NCBI RefSeq assembly: GCF_021083185.1
Contig: NZ_JAIGQB010000003.1
Span: 434,001 to 498,000, forward strand
Source of the DNA: Nocardioides furvisabuli
GTDB taxonomy: Bacteria > Actinomycetota > Actinomycetes > Propionibacteriales > Nocardioidaceae
Direction of reading: 5' to 3'
DNA length: 64,000 nucleotides
Shown here: piece by piece, positions 16,593 to 25,522 of the stretch
Layout: each line of letters begins with the position of its first letter
How positions within the stretch are numbered: position 1 is the stretch's first letter
Made by a program: the position numbers and the translations under genes
The notes under the pieces: generated by a model
Database searches by the model: none
Told to the model about the DNA's origin: nothing
The model's input: the letters and a program-made list of their open reading frames with translations, nothing else

Positions 16593-18770
16593 TTGAGCGA
16601 GGAGCTCGAAGCGCGGGAGATCGCCGCGGAGCAGGAGTACGTCGACGAGGTCTACGTCCAGCTCGAGGCGTCGATGGTGAACGCCCGCGCGCTGGCGACC
16701 GAGGGGCGCAACCGCGGCCGGCTGGAGCACGAGGGCGGCCTCGTCGAGCGCGACGCGATGGTCTTCCAGGCCGCCAAGCGCATCGCCCAGCTCGACGCCG
16801 CCCACGAGGGGCTGGTCTTCGGCCGCCTCGACCTCGACCCGTCGATCGACACCCTGCCGCGCTACATCGGCCGCATCGGCGTACGCAACGCCGAGCGCGA
16901 CGTGCTGCTCATCGACTGGCGCGCGCCGGCCGCCGGCGTGTTCTACCAGGCCACCGCGGCGACCCCGCTGGGCGTCGTACGCCGTCGCGTGCTGCGCTCG
17001 CTGCACCGCACGGTCGTGGGCGTCGAGGACGAGCTGCTCGACGACCAGGCCGAGACCGACCTGCCGATCGTCGGCGAGGGCGCGCTCATGGCGCAGCTCT
17101 CCCGGGCCCGCGACCGCTCCATGCACTCGATCGTCGCGACCATCCAGGCCGAGCAGGACCAGGCGATCCGCGCACCCGGCAAGGGAGTCGTGTCGATCTC
17201 CGGCGGCCCCGGCACCGGCAAGACGGTCGTGGCGCTGCACCGGGCAGCCTTCCTGCTCTACAACGACCGCCGTCGCTACGAGGGCGGCGGCGTGCTCGTC
17301 GTCGGCCCGAGCGGCGTCTTCATGCGCTACATCGAGCGGGTGCTGCCCAGCCTCGGCGAAACCGCCGTCGCGCTGCGCTCGCTCGGCGAGGTCGTCGGCG
17401 GGATCCGGGCCTCGCGCCACGACGAGCCCGCGGTCGCCGACATCAAGGGCGCGACCCGGATGGCCGAGCTGCTGCGACGCACCGCGCGCCAGCACGCCCC
17501 CGGCGCCCCGACGAGCTTCCGCATCTACTGGCGCGACGACACGATCGTCCTCGACCCGGGCGTGCTCGGGCGGCTGCGCCGCCAGCTGATGTCGCAGGGT
17601 CGCCGCAACCGCCAGCTGCCCCGGGTCGCCAGGACCCTGCTCGACGCGATGTGGCGCCAGGTGACCGGCGAGCGCGGCAAGGAGCGCGGGCGTGAGGCCT
17701 TCGACGACGACATGCTCGGGCACGCGGGCTTCGTCGAGTTCGCCGCGGCCTGGTGGCCGCCGCTCGACGCCACGACGGTCTTCGGCTGGCTGCGCGACCC
17801 CGAGTTCCTGTCCCGTGTCGGCGAGGGGGTGATCAGCCGCGACGAGCAGCTGCTGCTCGCCAAGTCGTGGTCCGCGGGCGGGCTGTCGATCGAGGACGTG
17901 CCGCTGCTCGACGAGCTGCGCTACGCCCTCGGCGACGTGCCGCAGCGCAGCGACGACGAGCGCGACCTCGACGAGACCGGCCTGCTCGAGGGGGGGGTCG
18001 ACCTCCAGGAGCTCACCACCATCTCCGAGCGCGAGTACGCCCCCGGCGGCCTCGCCTGGTCGGCGCCGACCCACCGCATCGAGGACGACGGCTACGCCCA
18101 CGTGCTCATCGACGAGGCGCAGGACCTGACGCCGATGCAGTGGCGGATGGTCGGTCGCCGCGGACGCGCGGCGAGCTGGACGATCGTCGGCGACCCGGCG
18201 CAGTCGTCGTGGCCCGACGCCCCCGAGGCGGCCGCCGCGCGCGCAGAGGCGCTCGAAGGCAAGGAGCTCCACGAGTTCCACCTGTCCACCAACTACCGCA
18301 ACTCCGCGGAGATCTACTCCTTCGCCGCCGACTACGCCCGCCGCGTGGGCCTCGACGCCGACCTCCCCGACGCCGTACGCCGCACGGGCGAGGAGCCGCG
18401 GGTGGTCGGTCCCGTCGACGACCTCGAGGCCGCCGTGCGCGAGGCCGTCACCTCGACGGCCGCGCGGGTGGAGGGCACCGTCGGGATCGTGGTGCCGGCG
18501 GCGCGCCGCTCCGAGGTCAACGCCTGGCTGGCGTCGTGGCCCGAGCACGCCGCCGACTCCGCGGGCGCCCGCGCCGCGGTCGACTCGAGCGTCACGCCCA
18601 GCGGTGAGGACCGCATCGTGGTGCTGACCGGCCTCGACACCAAGGGCCTGGAGTTCGACGGCATCGTCGTGGTGGCGCCGCAGGAGATCGAGGACGAGTC
18701 CGCCACGGGCCGTGCGACCCTCTACGTCGTGCTCACCCGTGCCACCCAGCTGCTGACCACCGTCGGTTGA
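16593..18770 (+). CDS. helD: HelD-like RNA polymerase-recycling ATPase / superfamily 1 helicase
   Basis: Protein of 725 residues, the usual size of actinobacterial HelD. N-terminal coiled coil (1-65, AEQEYVDEVYVQLE), then the HelD hallmark LLIDWRAPAAGVFYQA at 105-120, Walker A GGPGTGKT at 204-211, DEAQDLTP as Walker B, GDPAQSSWPDA and LSTNYRNSAEI as later SF1 motifs, and a C-terminal VVLTGLDTKGLEFD with YVVLTRATQ. HelD binds stalled RNA polymerase and frees it from nucleic acid; in actinobacteria it is linked to rifampicin tolerance. The start is TTG at 16593 behind GAGGAGCGGGAG. A TACGCT -10-like hexamer occurs about 60 nt upstream, so this gene has a normal leader. Confidence 0.9.
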   Translation: MSEELEAREIAAEQEYVDEVYVQLEASMVNARALATEGRNRGRLEHEGGLVERDAMVFQAAKRIAQLDAAHEGLVFGRLDLDPSIDTLPRYIGRIGVRNAERDVLLIDWRAPAAGVFYQATAATPLGVVRRRVLRSLHRTVVGVEDELLDDQAETDLPIVGEGALMAQLSRARDRSMHSIVATIQAEQDQAIRAPGKGVVSISGGPGTGKTVVALHRAAFLLYNDRRRYEGGGVLVVGPSGVFMRYIERVLPSLGETAVALRSLGEVVGGIRASRHDEPAVADIKGATRMAELLRRTARQHAPGAPTSFRIYWRDDTIVLDPGVLGRLRRQLMSQGRRNRQLPRVARTLLDAMWRQVTGERGKERGREAFDDDMLGHAGFVEFAAAWWPPLDATTVFGWLRDPEFLSRVGEGVISRDEQLLLAKSWSAGGLSIEDVPLLDELRYALGDVPQRSDDERDLDETGLLEGGVDLQELTTISEREYAPGGLAWSAPTHRIEDDGYAHVLIDEAQDLTPMQWRMVGRRGRAASWTIVGDPAQSSWPDAPEAAAARAEALEGKELHEFHLSTNYRNSAEIYSFAADYARRVGLDADLPDAVRRTGEEPRVVGPVDDLEAAVREAVTSTAARVEGTVGIVVPAARRSEVNAWLASWPEHAADSAGARAAVDSSVTPSGEDRIVVLTGLDTKGLEFDGIVVVAPQEIEDESATGRATLYVVLTRATQLLTTVG

Positions 18771-19612
18771 TGTCCCGTCGCGTGCACCCCCACGGTGCGC
18801 GGCGACCCGCGCTGGTGGTCGCCGCGGTCCTCGTGCTGACCGCCCTGCTCGGCGCATCGCCGGCCGGGGCGTCGCTCCCGCGGGGTGACACCGTCGACTC
18901 GGACCCGGCTCCCTCGTGGGGCTGGGAGCACGTCTTCGTCGACACCTTCGACGGAGCAGCCGGCACGACGCCGGAGCAGTGGCACCCGATGCTCGGCTCC
19001 GGGGTCGCGGTGCAGAACGGGCTCGGACAGCTCGACGTCGGCCACCTCGCCCAGCTCCGCACCAACCCGGGCTGGACCCTGCCGGCCGGCACGCAGGTGC
19101 GGGTCGAGGCGAGCGTGCTGATGCCCGACACCGGCAGCAACTACACCGCGTTCTGGGTGCAGCACCCCAACGGCGTCGACCCGCGCGAGATCGACGTGAT
19201 CGAGAGCTACGGCCCGCTGAAGCCCACGGGCGTCCAGCTGGGCTCGCACATCTGCTACGACGACACCCCCGAGACGGCCGTCAACGCCTGCTCCGCCACG
19301 GGGCGCGCGCCCGAGCTCTGGCCGGTGACCCAGCACTTCCCCGCCGCCGCCCAGCCGTGGCACGCCTGGTGGAGCTACGCGGCCGAGTTCACCATCGGTG
19401 GCGCCACGGTGCTCTACAGCGCCGACGACGTCCACGACGGCCGCGCCTACGAGCTGCTCTCGCCCCCCGACGCGCGCCGGGTGCCGGGCAACGCGGCCCC
19501 CTTCCACCTGCGGCTGTCCAACAAGGACGTGCTGCCCCAGCACGCGGTCCCCGGCGGCACGCGCCACAGCATGCTGGTCGACTGGGTGAGCGTCCAGGTC
19601 AAGTACCCGTAG
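18770..19612 (+). CDS. Secreted GH16-like glycoside hydrolase
   Basis: Exported protein of 280 residues. The N-terminal signal peptide runs to about AGAS (residue 35). The rest is a concanavalin-like beta sandwich with REIDVIESYGP, which fits the GH16 active-site signature E-x-D-x-x-E carrying nucleophile and acid/base. The domain starts with EHVFVDTFDG and ends with MLVDWVSVQVKYP, both typical. Likely cleaves beta-1,3 or beta-1,4 galactan/glucan outside the cell; the polymer is unknown. The ATG shares one base with the helD stop (TGATG). The 3' end overlaps the convergent transporter gene by 14 bp. Confidence 0.82.
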   Translation: MSRRVHPHGARRPALVVAAVLVLTALLGASPAGASLPRGDTVDSDPAPSWGWEHVFVDTFDGAAGTTPEQWHPMLGSGVAVQNGLGQLDVGHLAQLRTNPGWTLPAGTQVRVEASVLMPDTGSNYTAFWVQHPNGVDPREIDVIESYGPLKPTGVQLGSHICYDDTPETAVNACSATGRAPELWPVTQHFPAAAQPWHAWWSYAAEFTIGGATVLYSADDVHDGRAYELLSPPDARRVPGNAAPFHLRLSNKDVLPQHAVPGGTRHSMLVDWVSVQVKYP

Positions 19613-20537
19613 GCCGCAGCTCGGGGAGCACCGGCCCCGCGGCCGCGCTCGGACGGCCCAGCCCGGCGACCGCGCCGAGCACGAGCAGGATCCCGATGAC
19701 GGCCGCCGGCCCCAGCGCCTCCTGCAGCACGACGGCCGCCACCACGGCGGCGGTGACGGGCTCGACGAGGCTGGCGGTCACGGCGGTGCTGGGCGCCACG
19801 ACCCGCAGCCCGGAGTAGAGCAGGACGTAGGCCAGCGCCATGGTCAGCACACCGAGGTAGGCGAGCCACGCCAGCGCGGCCGGGTCCCCGGTCGTCCGCG
19901 GCCCGTCGACCAGCGCCAGGCACGGCAGCAGGACCGCGGCCCCGACGAGCGTCATGCCGGTGGTCAGCGCCAGCGGCGACGACGTACGGCTGATGGAGCC
20001 GCCCGCGACCGTCGTCAGGGCGTACGTCGTCCCGGACGCGACCGCGAGCAGCACGCCCGCCACCGGGTCGGGCCCGGTCGAGGACGCGTGGCCCGCGATG
20101 CTGACCAGCAGCAGCCCGACCAGCGCCGCCGCCAGCACGACCAGCCGGCCGGTCGCGGGGAGCCGACGGTGCCGCACCGCCTCGGCCACGGTCAGCAGGA
20201 CGGGGGCGAGCCCGAGGCTGACGACGGTCGAGACCGCGACCCCGACCTGGGTGACGGAGACGAAGTAGAAGCCCTGGTAGGCCGCGGTCCCGACGCCGAC
20301 CGCGAGCAACCGTGCCGGTTGCATGCGGGCGAGGTCGACCAGCTCGCCGCCGCGACGCAGGAGCACGAGGGCGACGAGCAGGACCGCGGCGGCCAGCGCC
20401 ATGCGCCACGCGCTGATCGTCACCGGCGACATCGGCTCGGCCGCACGGACCAGCTGGACCGCGAGGCCGCCGGTGCCCCACAGCACGCTCGCGACCGCGA
20501 CCTCGACGAGTCCGCGCGTGTGCGACACCGGGCTCAT
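19599..20537 (-). CDS. EamA/DMT-family transporter
   Basis: Drug/metabolite transporter of 312 residues with ten hydrophobic helices in two EamA repeats (about 8-145 and 155-295). Typical phrases: VLWGTGGLAVQ at the start, TISAWRMALAAAVLL, VSLGLAPVLLTVAEAV and LVEPVTAAVVAAVVLQEAL in the second half. Usually exports amino acids or small metabolites by proton exchange; substrate unknown. The ATG at 20537 has CAGACT 7 nt upstream. The gene is divergent from the epimerase gene. Confidence 0.88.
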   Translation of the reverse strand: MSPVSHTRGLVEVAVASVLWGTGGLAVQLVRAAEPMSPVTISAWRMALAAAVLLVALVLLRRGGELVDLARMQPARLLAVGVGTAAYQGFYFVSVTQVGVAVSTVVSLGLAPVLLTVAEAVRHRRLPATGRLVVLAAALVGLLLVSIAGHASSTGPDPVAGVLLAVASGTTYALTTVAGGSISRTSSPLALTTGMTLVGAAVLLPCLALVDGPRTTGDPAALAWLAYLGVLTMALAYVLLYSGLRVVAPSTAVTASLVEPVTAAVVAAVVLQEALGPAAVIGILLVLGAVAGLGRPSAAAGPVLPELRPTGT

Positions 20538-20544
20538 GCGGCGG

Positions 20545-20550
20545 AGTCTG
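20545..20550 (-). promoter_or_regulatory. -10 hexamer CAGACT, leaderless start
   Basis: Minus-strand CAGACT is followed by 7 nt (ccgccgc) and ATG at 20537. It lies 45 bp from the opposing hexamer of the epimerase gene. Confidence 0.4.
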
Positions 20551-20595
20551 TCACCGTCCGCGCTCGTCCCCGTCGGTGTTTCGACCCGTGGCTCC

Positions 20596-20601
20596 TAGGC
20601 T
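20596..20601 (+). promoter_or_regulatory. -10 hexamer TAGGCT, leaderless start
   Basis: TAGGCT, then 7 nt, then the ATG at 20609. Confidence 0.55.
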
Positions 20602-20608
20602 GACCCCC

Positions 20609-21688
20609 ATGCCCTCCTCAACCCAGGCAGGCGGCCGGGTCCTCGTCACCGGCGGCGCCGGCTTCATCGGTACGACGCTGGCGCGTGAGCTCGCGGACTC
20701 CGCCGAGCAGTGGGTCGTCCTCGACAACCTGCACCCGCAGGTCCACCCGGGCTCGCAGCCGCCGGCCGACCTCCCCGACTCGGTCGACCTCAGGATCGGC
20801 GACGTCACCAGCGCCGAGGACCTCGACGCCGTCGTCGCGGACCTGCGTCCCGACACCGTCGTGCACCTCGCCGCCGAGACCGGCACGGCGCAGTCGCTCT
20901 CGGAGAGCACGCGCCACGGCATGGTCAACGTCGTCGGCACCACCCAGCTCCTCGACGCGCTCACCCGCGCCGGTCACGTCCCCGGCCACGTCGTGCTGAC
21001 CAGCTCTCGCGCGGTGTACGGCGAGGGCGTGTGGCGCAACGCCGACGGGTCGACCTTCCAGCCGGGCCTGCGCACCCACGCCCAGCTCGAGGCCGGCACG
21101 TGGGACCACGGCGACGGGGCGGCGCACGTGCCGAACTCGGTGGCCGGCACCCACCCGAACCCGACCAACGTCTACGGCGCCACCAAGCTCGCCCAGGAGC
21201 AGATCCTGGCCGCGTGGACCGGCTCGCACGACACCCGGTTGTCGGTGCTGCGCCTGCAGAACGTCTACGGCCCCCGCCAGTCGCTGTCCAACCCCTACAC
21301 CGGGATCGTGTCGCTCTTCTCGCGCCTGGCGCGCGAGGGGACGTCGATCCCGCTCTACGAGGACGGTGAGATCACCCGCGACTTCGTCTACATCGACGAC
21401 GTCGTCAGCGCGCTCGTCGCGGCGATCTCCCGCCGGCCTGCCGACCACGTGCGCACCGTCGACGTCGGCAGCGGCGTACGCACCACGATCGGCGACCTGG
21501 CCCGCGAGGTCGCGCGCTACCACTCCGCGCCGGAGCCGCACGTCACCGGCCAGTACCGCGACGGCGACGTCCGGCACGCGTCCTGCACCGTGGAGGACAC
21601 GGTGCGCCGCCTCGACTGGGAGCCGCGCTGGAGCCTGCGCGACGGGGTCGCCGGGCTGCAGGAGTGGATCGCCACCCAGCTCGACTGA
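20609..21688 (+). CDS. NAD-dependent sugar-nucleotide epimerase/dehydratase
   Basis: Extended SDR of 359 residues that would modify a nucleotide sugar. Seen: NAD motif VTGGAGFIGTTLA near 14, HLAAETGTAQSL, TSSRAVYGEG with the catalytic serine, YGATKLAQE with Y-x-x-x-K, and LRLQNVYGPRQ. The SSRAVYGEG phrase and long insertion after it resemble dTDP-L-rhamnose 4-epimerases; a UDP-glucose 4-epimerase role is the alternative. The ATG at 20609 was chosen because homology begins there and TAGGCT sits 7 nt upstream. No glycosyltransferase genes are adjacent. Confidence 0.88.
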   Translation: MPSSTQAGGRVLVTGGAGFIGTTLARELADSAEQWVVLDNLHPQVHPGSQPPADLPDSVDLRIGDVTSAEDLDAVVADLRPDTVVHLAAETGTAQSLSESTRHGMVNVVGTTQLLDALTRAGHVPGHVVLTSSRAVYGEGVWRNADGSTFQPGLRTHAQLEAGTWDHGDGAAHVPNSVAGTHPNPTNVYGATKLAQEQILAAWTGSHDTRLSVLRLQNVYGPRQSLSNPYTGIVSLFSRLAREGTSIPLYEDGEITRDFVYIDDVVSALVAAISRRPADHVRTVDVGSGVRTTIGDLAREVARYHSAPEPHVTGQYRDGDVRHASCTVEDTVRRLDWEPRWSLRDGVAGLQEWIATQLD

Positions 21689-21752
21689 CCAGCGCGAGCG
21701 CGTCGGAACAGCCCGGAACTGGGATGGCATCGGAGGCGGGTCTGCCCCGCCG

Positions 21753-21758
21753 TAGGGT
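21753..21758 (+). promoter_or_regulatory. -10 hexamer TAGGGT, leaderless start
   Basis: TAGGGT with 7 nt (ttcgccc) before the ATG at 21766; no Shine-Dalgarno. Confidence 0.55.
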
Positions 21759-21765
21759 TTCGCCC

Positions 21766-23679
21766 ATGACCGAGACCACGCCCGGCTCGCCTCTCGTGGC
21801 TGACCTCCTGGAGCAGATCCAGGGGCACGGCGCGTGGGCGGTCATCCGGCGCAAGGCCGCGCCCACCGCGGGTCTCATCGGCGGCACGCCCCACGAGGTG
21901 GCCTCGCTGCTCGACATCCCTCTCGAGACGGGCGCTCCGCAGCCCGGCCGCAGCGCCGACCGCCTCGTCGCGGTGCCGTTCCGCCAGGTGCGTGAGCGCG
22001 GGTTCGCCGCCATCGACGACGGCGCTCCGCTGACGGTCGTCGACATCGAGGCCGAGCACGAGGTCGCGGTCACCGACCTGCTGGCCGCGCTGCCCGACGT
22101 GCCGGTCGAGTTCGCCGACCGCGGCGGCTTCACCACCAGCGACGCCGACTACGGCGAGGTGGTCGAGGCGATCATCCGCGACGAGATCGGCCAGGGCGAG
22201 GGCGCCAACCTCGTGATCGGGCGCCACTACCGCGCGGTGGTCGCCGACTGGGACGCCTCGCGCGCCCTCACCGTGCTGCGCCGGCTGATGGAGCGCGAGC
22301 GCGGCGCCTACTGGACCTTCTGCTTCTTCACCGGCGAGCGGTTCCTCATCGGCGCGAGCCCCGAGCGGCACGTCTCGGTGCGGCAGGGCGACGTACGGAT
22401 GAACCCGATCTCGGGGACCTTCCGGGTCGCCGCCCCCGCTGGCGACGAGCGCGAGGTCAAGGACCGGCTGCTCGACTTCCTCGCCGACGAGAAGGAGGTC
22501 TTCGAGCTCTTCATGGTCGTCGACGAAGAGCTGAAGATGATGTGCGACATCTGCCACGAGGGCGGCCAGGTGCTCGGCCCCTTCCTCAAGCCGATGACCC
22601 ACCTGATCCACACCGAGTACCTCCTCGCCGGCCGCTCCGAGCGCGACCACCGTGAGATCCTGCGCGACACGATGTACGCCGCCACGGTGACCGGTGCGCC
22701 CGTCGAGAACGCCTGCCGGCTGATCGCCGACTACGAGCCCGAGGGCCGCGGCTACTACGGCGCCGCGCTCGCGCTCTTCGGTCGCGGGCCGGACGGCACC
22801 CCCACCATGGACAGCCCGATCCTCATCCGCACTGCCGACGTCTCGCCGTCCGGTGAGCTCAAGGTGACGGCGGGCGCCACGCTGGTGCGCGACTCCGAGG
22901 CCGCCTACGAGGTGGCCGAGACCCGCGCGAAGGCGGGCGGCATCCTCAGCGCCTTCGGCCTGGCGCCGCGGGCGACCTCCGACGGCACCGACATCGCCGA
23001 GCTGGCGCGCGACGAGGACGTCGTGCTGGCCCTGGGCTCGCGCAACCAGCGGCTCTCGCGCTTCTGGCTGACCGACCAGGCCGGCGAGCCCGCCGACCCC
23101 GGCCTGGCCGGGAGGAGCGTGGTGATCCTCCACGGCGAGGACGACTTCGTGAACATGCTCGTCCACGTCCTCGGCGTCTTCGGCATGACCTCGCGCGTGG
23201 TGCGCCACGAGGACTATGCGCCCGGCGCCTTCGACGGTGCCGACCTGGTGATCGTCGGCCCCGGGCCGGGCGACCCGCGCGAGGGTGCGCACCCCAAGAT
23301 CGCGTCGTTCCGCCGCGCCGTCGAGGACCTGCTCGCCTCCGGGCAGCCGTTCCTCGCGGTCTGCCTGGGCCACCAGACGCTGTGCGAGCGGCTGGGGCTC
23401 GACCTCGGCTACAAGGACGTGGTCTTCCAGGGCACCCAGTCGCCGGTCCGGCTGGACGCTCGCACCGAGCGGGTGGGGTTCTACAACACCTTCGTCGCCC
23501 GGGTGCCGGCCGGCGCGTCCCTGCCCCCGGGCGTGCGCGTCGAGGCCGACGAGGCCACCGGCGACATCCACGCGGTCGTCGGCCCGCACTTCCGCGGCAT
23601 CCAGTTCCACGCCGAGTCGATCCTGACCGAGAACGGCTACGACCTGCTGCACGCCGCGGTGCGGGACCTGCTGACCTGA
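21766..23679 (+). CDS. PhzE-like chorismate-utilising synthase with glutamine amidotransferase
   Basis: Fused chorismate enzyme of 637 residues. Residues 1 to about 400 are an anthranilate-synthase-I-type domain (GAYWTFCFFTGERFLIGASPERHVS, MNPISGTFR, TVTGAPVENACRLI, GYYGAALALFG); about 440-637 are a class-I glutamine amidotransferase with nucleophile C533 in AVCLGHQT and a FHAES motif. Order and details (ADEIG-like DEIGQGEGANLVI, MVVDEELKMM) fit PhzE, which makes 2-amino-2-deoxyisochorismate, better than TrpE. No other phenazine gene is near. Anthranilate production is the main alternative. Leaderless start. The nearby pabA-pabB pair is separate. Confidence 0.85.
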   Translation: MTETTPGSPLVADLLEQIQGHGAWAVIRRKAAPTAGLIGGTPHEVASLLDIPLETGAPQPGRSADRLVAVPFRQVRERGFAAIDDGAPLTVVDIEAEHEVAVTDLLAALPDVPVEFADRGGFTTSDADYGEVVEAIIRDEIGQGEGANLVIGRHYRAVVADWDASRALTVLRRLMERERGAYWTFCFFTGERFLIGASPERHVSVRQGDVRMNPISGTFRVAAPAGDEREVKDRLLDFLADEKEVFELFMVVDEELKMMCDICHEGGQVLGPFLKPMTHLIHTEYLLAGRSERDHREILRDTMYAATVTGAPVENACRLIADYEPEGRGYYGAALALFGRGPDGTPTMDSPILIRTADVSPSGELKVTAGATLVRDSEAAYEVAETRAKAGGILSAFGLAPRATSDGTDIAELARDEDVVLALGSRNQRLSRFWLTDQAGEPADPGLAGRSVVILHGEDDFVNMLVHVLGVFGMTSRVVRHEDYAPGAFDGADLVIVGPGPGDPREGAHPKIASFRRAVEDLLASGQPFLAVCLGHQTLCERLGLDLGYKDVVFQGTQSPVRLDARTERVGFYNTFVARVPAGASLPPGVRVEADEATGDIHAVVGPHFRGIQFHAESILTENGYDLLHAAVRDLLT

Positions 23680-23803
23680 CCTCGACCATCGCTCAGCAAC
23701 GGAACGACTGTGTCGGGCGTGTGAGGCAACCGATCGGGCACCCGCGACGTCACCCTTGGTAGTCGGCTGCCGCTGAGCCGGCTCGGGACACGACGGGGGA
23801 GAC

Positions 23804-25492
23804 GTGAAGCACTTCAAGGCAGCACTGGCAGGCCTGGGCCTCCTCGCACTGGTCGCGTGCGGCGCGCCGGGCGGCACGGGCACGGTCGACGACGGGCCGG
23901 TGCCTCCGCCGACGACGAGCAGCGCGTCGGTCGACCTGAGGCCGGCCGCCAGCCAGGCGAAGCGCCCCAACATCGTGGTCGTGATGCTCGACGACTTCTC
24001 GACGGACCTCGTGCAGACGATGCGGTCGGTGCAGCGGATGCGCAAGGCGGGCGCGAGCTACCCGCACTCCTTCGTCACCGACTCGCTGTGCTGCGTCTCG
24101 CGCTCGAGCTTCTTCACCGGGCAGTACCCCCACCAGACCGGCGTCCACACCAACACCTCCAACCAGGGCACCTCGACGCTGGGCGGCTGGCGTGCCTACG
24201 ACGTCAACGGCAACCCCGAGCGTGCCTTCAACGTGCGCCTGCAGGAGGCCGGCTACACGACGGGCTTCGTCGGCAAGTTCCTCAACGAGTACGAGTGGTC
24301 GCCGGGCCGTGCGCTGCCGCCCGTGGTGCCGGGCTGGTCGACCTTCAACACCGTCTTCGGGTCGGCCTACGACGGCTGGGACTTCGCCAGCACCTCGCTC
24401 GCCGGTCAGCGGCTGCGGCTCACCCAGCACCCGGCGCCGCCCGCGAGCGCGAGCGACGCCGCCAAGGACCGCGCCTACGCCGGCACCGTGATCGGCGACC
24501 TGGCGATGGACTTCCTCCGCTCCGGCGAGGCGTCGGACGCGCCCTACTTCCTCGAGGTCGCGCCCTACGCCCCGCACAACCGGGTCAACCAGCAGGGCCA
24601 CTACGCCGACGACCCGCTCTTCCCGCCGATGTTCCGCGACCGGTCCGGCCCGCGCAGCTGCGGCCGGGTCGCGTGCCGCAAGCTCACCACCGCCGACCTG
24701 CCCGGCTTCGGCGATCCCCGCAAGGACAACCGCCCGCGCCTGGCCGACGGCACGCGCGCCCGCGCGTGGAACACGACGCGTACGCTCCCCGCACCCGTCG
24801 CGGTCCGCGACCTGCGCGACCGCGCGCGGATGGTCCGCTCCGCCGACCGGCTGGTGACGCGGATCCTGCGCACCGTCGGCCCGAACACCTACGTCGTGCT
24901 CACCTCCGACAACGGGTTCCACCTCGGCCAGCAGGGCATGGGCCGCGGCAAGGGGACGCCGTACGACACCGACGTCCGCGTGCCGCTGCTCGTCACCGGC
25001 CCGGGCGTCGTGCCCGGCAAGCGCCGGGAGGTCACCTCGAACATCGACCTCGCGCCGACCTTCGAGGAGCTCGCCGGGCTCGCCCCCGCGCCCCTGCGCA
25101 GTGGGGTCTCGCTGGTGCCGACGCTGTCGCAGCCCCGCCTGGTCCGCCACCGCTACGCCTTCCTCGAGCACACGCAGCAGACGCTCACCGGCTCCGACCC
25201 CGACGCCGCCTTCAGCGGCACCGAGCTCGACCGGATCCCGTCCTTCACCGCGGTGCGCAGCCGCTCCGCGCTGCTCGCGCGCTTCGACCTCGACCCGCGC
25301 CGCGGCAAGGTCACGTGGGGCTACGAGTTCTACTCCTACGCCCGCGACCGCTACGAGCGCCGCAACGCCTTCGCCAGCCCGCGCCGGCAGGGTGAGGTCG
25401 CGGAGCTGATGGCCCGGTTGAAGGCGTTCGACGGCTGCACCGAGACCGGCGACGAGCAGGTGTCGGACGCCTGCCGCGCCCTGCGCCAGTAG
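23804..25492 (+). CDS. Lipoprotein sulfatase (alkaline-phosphatase superfamily)
   Basis: Secreted sulfatase of 562 residues. Signal peptide with lipobox LVAC near residue 19. Metal motif NIVVVMLDDFSTD near 60; active site LCCVSRSSFFTGQYPHQTGV, in which C96 is the likely formylglycine precursor of the C-x-x-S-R motif (Val replaces the more common Pro/Ala). Later NGFHLGQQGMGRGKGTPYDTDVRVPL is typical of the family. It would cleave sulfate esters outside the cell after activation by a formylglycine-generating enzyme not seen here. GTG start with GGGGAG 5 nt upstream. Confidence 0.88.
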   Translation: MKHFKAALAGLGLLALVACGAPGGTGTVDDGPVPPPTTSSASVDLRPAASQAKRPNIVVVMLDDFSTDLVQTMRSVQRMRKAGASYPHSFVTDSLCCVSRSSFFTGQYPHQTGVHTNTSNQGTSTLGGWRAYDVNGNPERAFNVRLQEAGYTTGFVGKFLNEYEWSPGRALPPVVPGWSTFNTVFGSAYDGWDFASTSLAGQRLRLTQHPAPPASASDAAKDRAYAGTVIGDLAMDFLRSGEASDAPYFLEVAPYAPHNRVNQQGHYADDPLFPPMFRDRSGPRSCGRVACRKLTTADLPGFGDPRKDNRPRLADGTRARAWNTTRTLPAPVAVRDLRDRARMVRSADRLVTRILRTVGPNTYVVLTSDNGFHLGQQGMGRGKGTPYDTDVRVPLLVTGPGVVPGKRREVTSNIDLAPTFEELAGLAPAPLRSGVSLVPTLSQPRLVRHRYAFLEHTQQTLTGSDPDAAFSGTELDRIPSFTAVRSRSALLARFDLDPRRGKVTWGYEFYSYARDRYERRNAFASPRRQGEVAELMARLKAFDGCTETGDEQVSDACRALRQ

Positions 25493-25510
25493 GTCGCGTC
25501 CCGCGGGGGC

Positions 25511-25516
25511 TAGCCT
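25511..25516 (+). promoter_or_regulatory. -10 hexamer TAGCCT, leaderless start
   Basis: TAGCCT, 6 nt (cggcgc), GTG at 25523; would begin the pabA-pabB transcript at the start codon. Confidence 0.55.
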
Positions 25517-25522
25517 CGGCGC

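Noticed and set aside
21517..24045. Minus-strand frame of more than 800 codons opposite the PhzE-like gene
   Set aside because: No recognisable domains, Val/Gly/His/Arg composition typical of antisense high-GC frames; the plus-strand gene is clear.
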